Program-made: the position numbers and the translations under genes
The notes under the pieces: model-generated
The model's input: the letters and a program-made list of their open reading frames with translations, nothing else
Told to the model about the DNA's origin: nothing
Database searches by the model: none
Shown: positions 33,201-45,200 of the stretch, piece by piece
Position numbering within the stretch: position 1 is the stretch's first letter
Layout: every line of letters begins with the position of its first letter
Assembly (NCBI GenBank): GCA_014155875.1
Contig: JACEFZ010027920.1
Location: forward strand, 186,001 to 250,000
Source of the DNA: Cepaea nemoralis
Taxonomy: Eukaryota; Mollusca; Gastropoda; Stylommatophora; Helicidae
Reading direction: 5' to 3'
DNA length: 64,000 bases

Positions 33201-36200
33201 GAGTTTAACCAAATTAAAAAGATGTGATATTCTTCTTCTTTTCTTCGTTCATCCGGAGTTTTTTTTGGAGTGATTGCGTTGTGCCTGTTTAAAACCCCCC
33301 CCGGGCCCCCGAGGGGGGTTTTGGGGCCCCGGGGTTTTTCTTGCCCGGGGGCCCCCCCCCCCTTAAAAAAGGGCCCATTTTTGTGGGGATATATGAAAAC
33401 ATATTTAAATACCAAAAAAAAAAAGGGGGGGGGGGGTGGGGGGGGGGGGGAGGTGGGTGGGGGGTGGGGGGGGGGGGGGGGTGGGGTGGGGGGGTGATAT
33501 TGTTTGTTCTATTCTTGATTTGTCTTGACTCTTGTATTAGTGAATTGTGAGTTTAATTAGTTTATTGTGGTAAATATTAGCATGTTACTTTGTTGCTAGT
33601 TTCATTTACAAATGATGTTGCTTATTGAGTTACCCTGACTATGTTTAAATTAGTTTTCGTTTGACGTTCAGTAATGGGAAGTTATAGAAAATTTTAAACA
33701 GGGTCCATATTAAAAAGGGAGTTTTGGATGCAGAATTACGTTCAGAAAAGGGTTAATAAACTACTGAGGACTAGAAGAGAGACACATGGTAATCAGCGTT
33801 GATGTTTTTAGGATGGAGAGGTTGATAATAGGGTGGCTATGAGGTGTTAGAAACATATGCCATATTGGGGAAGAAAGATTGACGTGACTAACGTCTATGG
33901 CAATGGGTAAATGTGGAGAAGGTTTAAAACATAGTTTCTAGGGGGTCAGAAGTGAACATGGATTTAGAGCCACAAGAGGACACGAGATTGGCTGGCTTAT
34001 AGAATGAAGAAGTGGGTAACGTGTTACGCCAGACAGTGTAAAACATGAATTGAATCCATGTTTCTGGATACAATAGAAAAGAGGTGTAAGTGTGTTAATG
34101 AGAAATGAACATTGTCACTGTGGAGACAAAATGATAGGAGGTTTTGGGGGTCCGTGATTATATGGACTGAGATAGAATAAGAGTGATGATGCAAGCAGTC
34201 ATGAGTTAGGGGCAGTAATCTGGTTGCTGTTGCATAACGGCATAAATTGACACGTAGAGGTTTTAGTATAGATATGCCCATCATAAATGGACTTAAGACG
34301 AGGAATTTTGAGTGAGGTATAGGCTGATGTGGTATAAATATTGGGACAGGTCTTGAGGGATAATGGACCTTTTTTAAATTGTGTCCTCGGGATGTGTGTT
34401 GTGGCTGCCATTTACAAGGTGAGGTTGAAGTAAGGTTTCAGAGCCATCTAAATTAGTAGTGTCTGTAATATATAGGACACTTGGGAGTGGAATATATTTT
34501 TGATGGTTTGGTATTTGATGCTGTAGATAGTGCAGCGTAAAATCCGATGGTTACCGGGTGTTATAATAAGTGTGTATAGAGTGAAACTGTTAGAAGATAA
34601 GATATAATTGGTTTAGGACTTTATTACATAAAAGGTCTCAATAGACATAGGGGGGTAAAGGAGTGTGTGTTTAGGTTGAGTGTGGTTTTTGTGTGAAAGA
34701 GTTTCTACTTCTTTGAATCTTCGTGCGCACCGATTCTTTGTCTCCTATCGTGTGCGAGTGATTTCAGCTTATTTTGAAAGTGGAGAAGCAGTAATGAGGA
34801 GGTCATACGGGTAGTGATGACAATGGGGAGTTGAGGTAGTGTCGGAAGAGTACAGCGTTTGAATTTTTTAAGCGGAAGTGCTTATAAAGAGAAGAAGAAG
34901 TATTTCAAAAAGGTAAACCATATGTGTTATGATGTATTGTATAAAGTTGAGGTTTAAATGTTATTGAGGATATGTAATTAATATATGTTATGGTTTTTTG
35001 AAGGGCCAGAAATAAAGAGGAAATATTTACTTAAGTTAGTTTGGGGCGGCTTAGAGAAATTATGGGAGGTAAGGCAAGAAGGTGTAGGATAGAGGGTTAG
35101 GAGTAAAGACTTTTTGAAAGAAAAAAAGTCTTTCAAAACATAGGAAGGTGTAGCAGAATGTATTAGTTTAGGTGTGCAAAGCTACAGCACGCTGAAGCAT
35201 AGGATGGAATGAGAAGAAAGATGCTCAGTCGTGACTTGGCTTGTGTTGTTGGTTAGTCAGTAAACACCTAGGACTAGAGAAGAGAGGTCGCCATCAGGAT
35301 TGAATTGTATTCAGATTTTGTAGTGGCCATCAATTTCAATAACAGCTGATTTATATTCACCCAGCAGAACTTGTTAGGTCCCTCTGTGTGCACATCACAT
35401 TGTTACACATACGCACTACTGACGAGCTCAAATGAGAGCGCAAACTCGAGTCTAGTGCTTCCACACTGACGTGGATGGGCCTTAGGTTCATACCAGAATA
35501 CGATCAGTGTTGCCCAGTAGTGGGTTGTGCTCAATATTTATATCACTTAAAAGATTAGTTAATAATTTCTAATCCAAATTCTTCATGTGCTACTAATTCC
35601 TCTACCGATTTATTAGTGATTCCATCACACTATTTTAGCCCTCCCAATTCTGCGCAGGCACTCAATAACAAATGCCTGTAGTTGATAAGTAATTGTTTTA
35701 GGTATTCTACTTGTGTCTGGTAGCATACAGCGGTACTGACCTCAAGTTAAATAGTCTGATATTAGGTTTTATTTGTTTTGACCTCCACAAAAGACATAGT
35801 GCTATGAATACCCACAGAATATACTTACGTATAATCGTAGAAGTCAGAATATTCCAAGACGATATCTCCTTCATAGAACATTTTGCAGTGGCCTTTGTCA
35901 ATCATGTGCTTCCGCACATTTTTTGTACCATGAAACCTCTTTCCTTTCTCATTACACCACAAACAAAGGTGTCCTAGGGCAACTTTCTCGCCTGTGGATG
36001 AATTTATGTGTACCATGTTACTGTTAAAATTGATTACCAGTGGTAGTGTTGGTTTCTGAATGAAAAATGATAGTTACATGATGTAATAGTGTCAGTGTTG
36101 CAGAACTGAAATATGTAAGGCTGTCAGGTACTGTTTTATTTGATGTTAACAGTTGTAACAAGATGTGATATTCTTCTTCTTCTTCTCTTCGTTTCATCCG

Positions 36201-39200
36201 GAGTTTTTTTCCGGACGTGATTGCGTTGTGCCTGTTTACAGCAGAGCTGCGTTCTTGCGCCGTTAGGCCGACACATCCGACTTCTGCGGGCATTTGTTGA
36301 CCGGGTTAACCTTCCCGGGGGTTTCTTAGGACGTTTGACTCACTGTGTTGTGGTGTTATCCCCCATCCCAGCTGGTCCATATAGAACAGCCAAAGATCCT
36401 GGTCAGCCCTCAAGGGAAGGCAGGGCAGACCATGGGCATTCCCCGCCATCCAAGGAGGCTTCCATACTTGCAGAGCCGATACATAGCGCTCTGGTACTGG
36501 GCTCACCCAAGGAATCGTCACGTCCTGCACATGGCTGCTTAGCCTCACTTCCGTATATTGGGCCTTCCGTTCACCATAGGCTGTTCTTCCAGAAACCAGA
36601 AGTATGCAGTTTGCAGATGACATCCACACAGTGAGCTTTCGATTCGGACTTTCCACGTAATGGATTTGCTATCCAAGCAATATTCCATTTCATGCCACTA
36701 GGACACTTTTCCACCTTTTATGAAGCCCACACAATGGGCTTTTGATTCGGACTTTCCACGTAATGGATTTGCTATCCAAGCAATATTCCATTTCGTGCCA
36801 CTAGGACACTTTTCCACCTTTTATGAAGCCCACACAGCGAGCTTTCGATTTGGACTTTCCACATAATGGATTTGCTATCCAAGCAATATTTCATTTCATG
36901 CCTCTGGGTCTTCATGCACCTTTAAATGTCAACCTGTATGTAGTTAAAGTAAGCTGCGGTCAACTTGAGCTTGTTGATATCTCCATAGAGCTTGTCCTCA
37001 AATGAAGCAGGTGTGGGCCAAAATATCTTTCTCTGTTCTGCATACGTTGGGCAATCCTGCAGCAAATGTTTTGCTGTCATTTTTCCAGTTCTACAATTAC
37101 ATTCATCAGTATCTCCTATCTTTAGTTTATTGAACAAGTGGTATTTCAGCCTGTTATGTCCTGTGCGGAGTCTGAAGATTGCTACTTGTCTCTTCGGTCG
37201 AGTTTGTAATATGCATCATCCTTCTGATGGCCTGGATGCTCTGATTCCCATTTGGTTCTATAAGTGCTTTTTCATCACCTCTTTGCCTCATTATAGGTTA
37301 TGTCTATGTCAGGCTGTGGTAGTCGTCCGCCCTCTTTTGCCAGTCTGTCAGCCTCTTCGTTTCCAGGTATACTGCAATGTGATGGGATCCACTGTATTAC
37401 AACTTTTTTGGATTTCTGGCATAGACCATGGAGTGCTGCTCTTAGGTCAGTTAGTTCTGTGCTGTTATTGCTCTTCAGTATTGAGACAGCTGACTTTGCA
37501 TCTGTGAAGATAGCTATTTGCTTCTCTTTATTTTCCTCCATCAGGAGCATTTCTGCTGCAGTTTTCAAAGCCTCTACCTCCGCTTTGAAGTTACTTGAAA
37601 ATTTTCCAGTTGCCATTGAATGTGTTTTTTTCACTCCATTTTTTAATTTAGGAGAATTCCTCCTCCTCCATTCTCTATTGAATTTTTGGCTGATCCATCT
37701 GTATATGCATGGGTCCAATTGCTGCTTGGGTAATGTTCTTTTATGTAGTTTAGGGTTATTTCTCTTCTTTCGGTTTCATGCTGAGTGTTCTTTTTCTCAA
37801 TACCAGGAATGTTTTCTATCATCTCAGGCAGTTGCTGCTGTCTCCAAGCTGGGAACTTGTGTGCATTGTAAATGGGCTTGACTGTTGATATGTTAAGTAT
37901 AGGATCTGCCCTAATCTTTCGTTTTGCAGTTTCTACAAAGTTGCTACGCTTCAGTCTTCCCTTTCCAAAACCATTAAACCTGTTGTACATAGGGTGGTCT
38001 GTCAATCTTCTAAATTTTTCTGCTTGTTGCTGGGCTCTGCTATCTCTTCTATCCTGCATTGGTTGTAAACAAGTGATCTTTTCTAGTTCATTAATAGGCG
38101 TTGTCTTCAGGCTTCCAGTTATGATTCGCATTCCTTGATTTTGGACTCTACTTATTTTGTTAAAGTTTGACTTAGCTGCTGTTGCCCAAGCTGCAATGCC
38201 ATATTCCAGTACTGGCCTCACCCGTCCAGTATATAACTTCTTGAGAACTTTCTCATCTGCTCCCCACGTTGTACCAGCAAGCTTTTTCATGATTGCCATT
38301 CTCTGCCTTGCTCTTGTTCGATTTTTCTCAACCTGTGTCTTCCATGTCAGGCGACGATCAAAGGTGACTCCTAGATAGTTTGGATTTTCTTCATGGCGCA
38401 ATATTTTTCCATTCAATACCAGCTTAGGTTGCTGAGTTTTATTTGAGAGGGAGAACACTGTGCATGTTGTTTTCTCCTCACTTATCTTCACTAGCCATGA
38501 TTTTGACCAGTCCTCTAGCGCTAATAGGCTTGCTGTATTCTGCTGTTAGCTGTACTAATATATTCTTCAGATGTCCATATGGCTAGGTCATCTGCAAAGG
38601 ATGATGTGTGTACTCTGGCTGGAAAATTTTCTGTGATGTCATTTATATATGCTAGGAATAATGTTGGTGAAAGAACTCCTCCTTGGGGGACACCTTGCTC
38701 CAACAGCATCATTTTGCTTGTTTGTCCTTGTACTTTTGTCCTGGCAGTTCTGTTCTCAAGGTAGTGGCTGATCCATTTATACATTTTCCCACAAACATGC
38801 ATTTTTTGCAGTTTTACTTTCAGTCCTTCCTTCCATACTTTATCAAATGCTTTTTCTAAATCTACCCAGACCGCTAGTGTGTGCTTTTTCTCTTGGAAGG
38901 CATCCTCTATTTCCTGAGCTATATAGGTTATTTGATCTTCAGTGGATCTGTACTTTCTGAATCCTGCTTGGTGTGGTGTTAAGAGTTGGTTTTCTTCCAG
39001 ATGCCATGTTAGCCTGCCATTGATAATGCGTTCCATTAATTTTCCTACACAGCTAAGTAGACTGATAGGTCGATAGCCATTGGTTCTTCCAGGTCTTTTC
39101 CTTTCTTTGGGACTGGTATTAGTATAGCTTCCTTCCATGCCTGTGGGACTATTCCCTCTTCCAGCTGTTATTTAGGACTGCTAGTAGTTTCTTCTTTGCC

Positions 39201-42200
39201 TTGTGCCTAGTCCTATTAGCATTTCATTTGTGATTCCATCCTTTCCTGGTGATTTCTTCTTTTTTAGGGTATTCATTGCCTGTTCCATTTCTTCCATTGT
39301 TAGATTTGCCATCATATATTCTGCTGCTGTCTCTGTATTTCTATGATGTATCTGTTTGTCTTTGATTGCTTTCTTCTGTTCGGTTGTAATATCAATGTGG
39401 TTTGCATTGGCATAGTGTTCCATTAGTGCATTTGCAGCCTTTTTTCCTGTAAGCAAGGCATTTCCTTGTTTAATTGTTATTTGTTTGTTTCTAGGTCCTT
39501 CATTGTTCATGGCTTTCACTAGTTTCCATAGTTTGTTTCCATCCCTGTCAAAATTCAGGTTTTCTGTTTTTTTCCTCCAACAATCTCTTGTTGTTTGATT
39601 TACTGTTCTTTTATATTTTGCTGAGATGGCTTTGAGAGAGATGTTCGCTTCAATTGTTTGTTCTCTCTCTGCTGTCTTCCTGGCATCTTCAACTTTGTCC
39701 TCCAAAATTTGTAGTTCTTCAGTCCAGTATGGTTTGTAATTTTTCCTCGCTCCTCTTGGAATGGACTCAGTGGCTGCCTGTATTATTGCTCTGTTTAGAC
39801 TTTCCACCATTTGCTTTATGTTGCCATATCGTGTATTTATGTTTTCACAATATTTGTCTGTTAGTATGGCAAATCTGTCCCAATCTGCTCGTTTGTAATT
39901 CCAGCGGGGCAAGGGCTTTTGCTCCTGTGGAACATACTCCATATTCATTACAAGCTTGATTGGTCTGTGGTCACTACCTGCTAATTGGTCCAGCACATGG
40001 CGATCGATTTTGTGGAGGATGTCTCCTGTGCAGAAAGCTAAGTCTGGAGTAGAAGTGGTAAGCCATCTTCTGGAGTAGAAGCTCGGTGTGTCATCCACTT
40101 TGTTGAGTAGATGGAGATTTGAGTCTATTTCCCAGTCCTCCACTTCATCTCCTCTTTTGTCAGTATCTGGGTATCCCCATCTTTCTGAACGGCTATTAAA
40201 GTCTCCGACAACAATGCAATTTGTGTCAGTTATTTTCATGTTTAAGAGTGTAAGATCCTTATCTGCTGGGCTATACAGATTGTAAATTCTTATTTTCACG
40301 TCCTTTATCATTATATCAACACCTATAATTTCCGTTTGGTTGTCAGAGATCACAGATACTTCGCTGCAAGGTATTGTATTTCATGTAAGTATTACAACTC
40401 CTCCTTTGTGTCCTTCGCGGTCGAAACGTGTGGCCTGATATCCCTCGACTGAAAATGTGCGATTGGCGTTGAGGTGTGTCTCTTGAATGCATGCCACATC
40501 TATTCTATCTTTATGAAGACGCTGTGTTAGGGAGCTTTTCTTGTAAACTCCTTCGGCATTCCACTGTAGTATGTTGAGTGTCAGGGGGTGTTTGGTCAAT
40601 AGCTCTTAACCTACTCCTCTGTGCCTTGACCTCCACAGCACAGGGAAGGTGACCACCAGTAGTCATGGGTGGACCCCTTCGAGGCAGGGGGCCCGGCACT
40701 ATCACCGCCTGATGGGACTTCACGGGATTAGCACCATAACGATTAATTTTAATTTGTGACATCATGAATTAAGTTACGTTGCACTGCTTTGTCAAGCCTG
40801 TGGCTCAGTACATCCGATTTCGACAAGCGTTTGTTCGGGGTGCTTTCCCTAGCCTTTGACTGTCCCCAGTCTACCTACAAGGCAGCAGGTTTGTGTCACT
40901 TGGTCTGGTCCCTCTCCCTTGACCTGTCCGACATGGGTGACCCTACCAGTAGCTGTGCTACCGTCGGCATAGCTCTTGGGGTCATTGGAACACACAAGCC
41001 CCTCTACCTCGACATGTGGACACCAGTAGAGGGGAATGTCGATATTCATGTTGGATATCCCCTCTGCTGTGTGTCCACCATGACGAGGTAGAGGAGCTTG
41101 CGCCGTCCCAATGACCCCAAGAGCTATGCCGACGTAGCACAGCTACTGGTAGGGCCAACCCATGTCGGACAGGTCAAGGGAGAGGGACCAGACGAAGAGA
41201 CACACAAACCTGCTGCCTTGTAGGTAGACTGGGGACAGTCAAAGGCTAGGGAAAGCACCCTGAATAAATGCTTGTCGAAATCGGATGTACTGAGCCACAG
41301 GCTTGACAAAGCAGTGCAACGTAACTTAATTCATGATGTCACAAATTAAAATTAATCGTTATGGTGCTAATCCCGTGAAGTCCCATCAGGCGGTGATAGT
41401 GCCGGGCCCCCTGCCTCGAGGGGTCCACCCATGACTACTGGTGGTCACCTTCCCCTGTGCTGTGGAGTCAAGGCACAGAGGAGTAGGTTAAGAGCTATTG
41501 ACCAAACACCCCGGACACTCAACATACTACAGTGGAATGCCGAAGGAGTTTATAACAAGAAAGCCTCCCTAACACAGCGTCTTCATAAAGATAGAATAGA
41601 TGTGGCATGCATTCAAGAGACACACCTCAACGCCAATCGCAAATTTTCAGTCAGAGGGATATCAGGCCACACGTTTCGACCGCGAAGGACACAAAGGAGG
41701 AGTTCTAATACTTACACGAAATAAAATACCTTGCAGCGAAGTATCTGTGATCTCTGACAACCAAACGGAAATTATAGGTGTTGATATAATGATAAAGGAC
41801 ATGAAAATAAGAATTTACAATCTGTATAGCCCAGCAGATAAAGACCTTACACTCTCAAACATGAAAATAGCTGACACAAACTGCATTATTGTCGGAGACT
41901 TTAATAGCCGTTCAGAAAGATGGGGATACCCAGATACTGACAAAAGAGGAGATGAATTGGAGGCTGGGAAATAGACTCAAATCTCCACCTACTCAATAAA
42001 GTGGATGACACACCGAGCTTCTACTCCAGAAGATGGCTTACCACTTCTACTCCAGACTTAGCTTTCTGCACAGGAGACATCCTCCACAAAATCGATCGCC
42101 ATGTGCTGGACCAATTAGCAGGTAGTGACCACAGACCAATCAAGCTTGTAATGAATATGGAGTATGTTCCACAGGAGTAAAAGCCTTTGCCCCGCTGGAA

Positions 42201-45200
42201 TTACAAACGAGCAGATTGGGACAGATTTGCCATACTAACAGACAAATATTGTGAAAACATAAATACACGATATGGCAACATAAAGCAAATGGTGGAAAGT
42301 CTAAACAGAGCGATAATACAGGCAGAAACTGAGTCCATTCCAAGAAGAGCGAGGAAAAATTACAAACCATACTGGACTGAAGGACTACAAAGTTTGGAGG
42401 ACAAAGTTGAAGATGCCAGGAAGACAGCAGAGAGAGAGAACAAACAATTGAAGTGAACATCTCTCTCAAAGCCATCTCAGCAAAATATAAAACAACAGTA
42501 AACAAACAACAAGAGATTGTTGGAGGAAAAAAACAGAAAACCTGAATTTTGACAGGGATGGAAACAAAACTATGGAAACTAGTGAAAGCCATGAACAATG
42601 AAGGACCTAGAAACAAACAAATTAACAATTAAACAAGGAAATGCCTTGCTTACAGGAAAAAAGGCTGCAAATGCACTAATGGAACACTATGCAATGCAAA
42701 CCACATTGATATTACAACCGAACAGAAGAAAGCAATCAAAGACAAACAGATACATCATAGAAATACAGAGACAGCAGCAGAATATATGATGGCAAATCTA
42801 ACAATGGAAGAAATGGAACAGGCAATGAATACCCTAAAAAAGAAGAAATCACCAGGAAAGGATGGAATCACAAATGAAATGCTAATAGGACTAGGCACCA
42901 AGGCAAAGAAGAAACTACTAGCAGTCCTAAATAACAGCTGGAAGAGAGGAATAGTCCCACAGGCATGGAAGGAAGCTATACTAATACCAGTCCCAAAGAA
43001 AGGAAAAGACCTGGAAGAACCAAATGGCTATCGACCTATCAGTCTACTTAGCTGTGTAGGAAAATTAATGGAACGCATTATCAATGGCAGGCTAACATGG
43101 CATCTGGAAGAAAACAAACTCTTAACACCACACCAAGCAGGATTCAGAAAGTACAGATCCACTGAAGATCAAATAACCTATATAGCTCAGGAAATAGAGG
43201 ATGCCTTCCAAGAGAAAAAGCACACACTAGCGGTCTGGATAGATTTAGAAAAAGCATTTGATAAAGTATGGAAGGAAGGACTGAAAGTAAAACTGCAAAA
43301 AATGCATGTTTGTGGAAAAATGTATAAATGGATCAGCCAATACCTTGAGAACAGAACTGCCAGGACAAAAGTACAAGGACAAACAAGCAAAATGATGCTG
43401 TTGGAGCAAGGTGTCCCCCAAGGAGGAGTTCTTTCACCAACATTATTCCTAGCATATATAAATGACATCACGGAAAATTTTCCAGCCAGAGTACACACAT
43501 CCTCCTTTGCAGATGACCTAGCCATATGGACATCTGAAGAATATATTAGTACAGCTAACAGCAGAATACAGCAAGCCTTATTAGCGCTAGAGGACTGGTC
43601 AAAATCATGGCTAGTGAAGATAAGTGAGGAGAAAACAACATGCACAGTGTTCTCCCTCTCAAATAAAACTCAGCAACCTAAGCTGGTATTGAATGGAAAA
43701 ATATTGTGCCATGAAGAAAATCCAAACTATCTAGGAGTCACCTTTGATCGTCGCCTGACATGGAAGACACAGGTTGAGAAAAATCGAACAAGAGCAAGGC
43801 AGAGAATGGCAATCATGAAAAAGCTTGCTGGTACAACGTGGGGAGCAGATGAGAAAGTTCTCAAGAAGTTATATACTGGACGGGTGAGGCCAGTACTGGA
43901 ATATGGCATTGCAGCTTGGGCAACAGCAGCTAAGTCAAACTTTAACAAAATAAGTAGAGTCCAAAACCAAGGAATGCGAATCATAACTGGAAGCCTGAAG
44001 ACAACGCCTATTAATGAACTAGAAAAGATCACTTGTTTACAACCAATGCAGGACAGAAGAGATAGCAGAGCCCAGCAACAAGCAGAAAAATTTAGAAGAT
44101 TGACAGACCACCCTATGTATAACAGATTTAATGGTTTTGGAAAAGGAAGACTGAAGCGTAGCAACTTTGTAGAAACTGCAAAACGAAAGATTAGGGCAGA
44201 TCCCATACTTAACATATCAACAGTCAAGCCCATTTACAATGCACACAACTTCCCAGCTTGGAGACAGCAGCAACTGCCTGAGATGATAGAAAACATTCCT
44301 GGTATTGAGAAAAAGAACACTCAGAATGAAACCGAAAGAAGAAAAATAACCCTCAACTACATAAAAGAACATTACCCAAGCAGCAATTGGACCCATGCAT
44401 ATACAGATGGATCAGCCAAAGATTCAATTAAAAATGGAGGAGGAGGAATTCTCCTAATTTAAAAAATGGAGTGATAAAAACACAGTCAGTGGCAACTGGA
44501 AAATTTTCAAGTAACTTCAAAGCGGAGGTAGAGGCTTTGAAAACTGCAGCAGAAATGCTCTTGATGGAGGAAAATAAAGAGAAGCAAATAGCTATCTTCA
44601 CAGATGCAAAGTCAGCTGTCTCAATACTGAAGAGCAAAAACAGCACAGAACTAGCTGACCTAAGAGCAGCACTCCATGGTCTATGCCAGAAATCCAAAAA
44701 AGTTGTAATACAGTGGATCCCATTACATTGCAGTATACCTGGAAATGAAGAGGCTGACAGACTAGCAAAAGAGGGTGGACGATTACCACAGCCTGACATA
44801 GACATAACCTATGAGGGCAAAAGGGTTTATAAAAGCACTTATAGAACCAAATGGGAATCAGAGCATCCAGGCCACCAGAAGGATGATGCTATATTACAAA
44901 CTCGACCGAAGAGAACAAGTAGCAATCTTCAGACTCCGCACAGGACATAACAGGCTGAAACACCACTTGTTCAATAAACTAAAGATAGGAGATACCGATG
45001 AATGTAATTGTGGAACTGGTAAAATGACAGCTAAACATTTGCTGCAGGAGTGCCCAATATATGCAGAACAGAGAAAGATATTTTGGCCCACGCCTGCTTC
45101 ATTTGAGGACAAGCTCTATGGAGATATCAGCAAGCTCAAGTTGACTACAGCTTACTTTAACTACATTCAGGTTGACATCTAAAGGTGCATGAAGATGTAT

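Larger units (their letters stand above)
30577..33290. repeat. Noisy first copy of a 2.7-kb tandem duplication
   Basis: Colinear with 33376-36240, starting ttttgtggggatatatgaaa in both. The first copy differs mainly by many one- and two-base deletions and lengthened homopolymers, and it stops about 60 bp into the SINE/LINE tail (gattgcgttgtgcctgttt). Error of this kind looks like unpolished long-read sequence rather than evolutionary divergence. Confidence 0.9.
29706..35407. mobile_element. LTR-like element without coding capacity
   Basis: A 261-bp sequence (29706-29966) recurs in the same orientation at 35149-35407, and in a noisy form at 32235-32489. Each copy starts tgtagcag, ends tgttaca and contains aataaag, as an LTR with a polyadenylation signal would. 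An A/G-rich stretch precedes the right copy. Between them I see no gag or pol motifs, so a non-autonomous LTR element is the best reading. I could not find a matching 4-6 bp target-site duplication (flanks atatg and catac), and a repeated SINE body remains possible. The third copy is explained by the tandem duplication described separately. Confidence 0.5.
33376..36240. repeat. Cleaner second copy of the 2.7-kb duplication
   Basis: Colinear with 30577-33290 but less error-rich. Includes a long poly-G tract (33424-33495), the right LTR-like repeat (35149-35407) and the intact ZNF622 exon 4. Confidence 0.9.
36172..41045 (-). mobile_element. RNase H-bearing LINE (Jockey/I group), left arm
   Basis: In transcription order: 5' UTR (41045-40765), an arginine- and proline-rich start region, APE endonuclease (about 40600-39800), RT (about 39320-38100), RNase H (about 37720-37275), a Cys-rich C-terminal segment (CNCRTGKMTAKHLLQDCP, 37085-37030), a long 3' UTR with 103-bp repeats, and a terminal SINE-like (GAA)n tail (36318-36172). 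Four or more 1-bp frameshifts split the frame. In ZNF622 intron 3. Confidence 0.9.

Noticed and set aside
33270..33550. Glycine-rich frames at 33.3-33.5 kb
   Set aside because: Translation of a poly-G tract and of GC homopolymer junk at a probable assembly junction.
36221..36656. Frames of 137 and 116 codons in the LINE 3' tail
   Set aside because: They overlap the SINE-like tail and 3' UTR of the left-arm LINE and recur, broken, wherever this repeat occurs.
40789..41309. Short frames on both strands at the palindrome centre
   Set aside because: They lie in the mirrored LINE 5' UTRs and do not resemble any protein.
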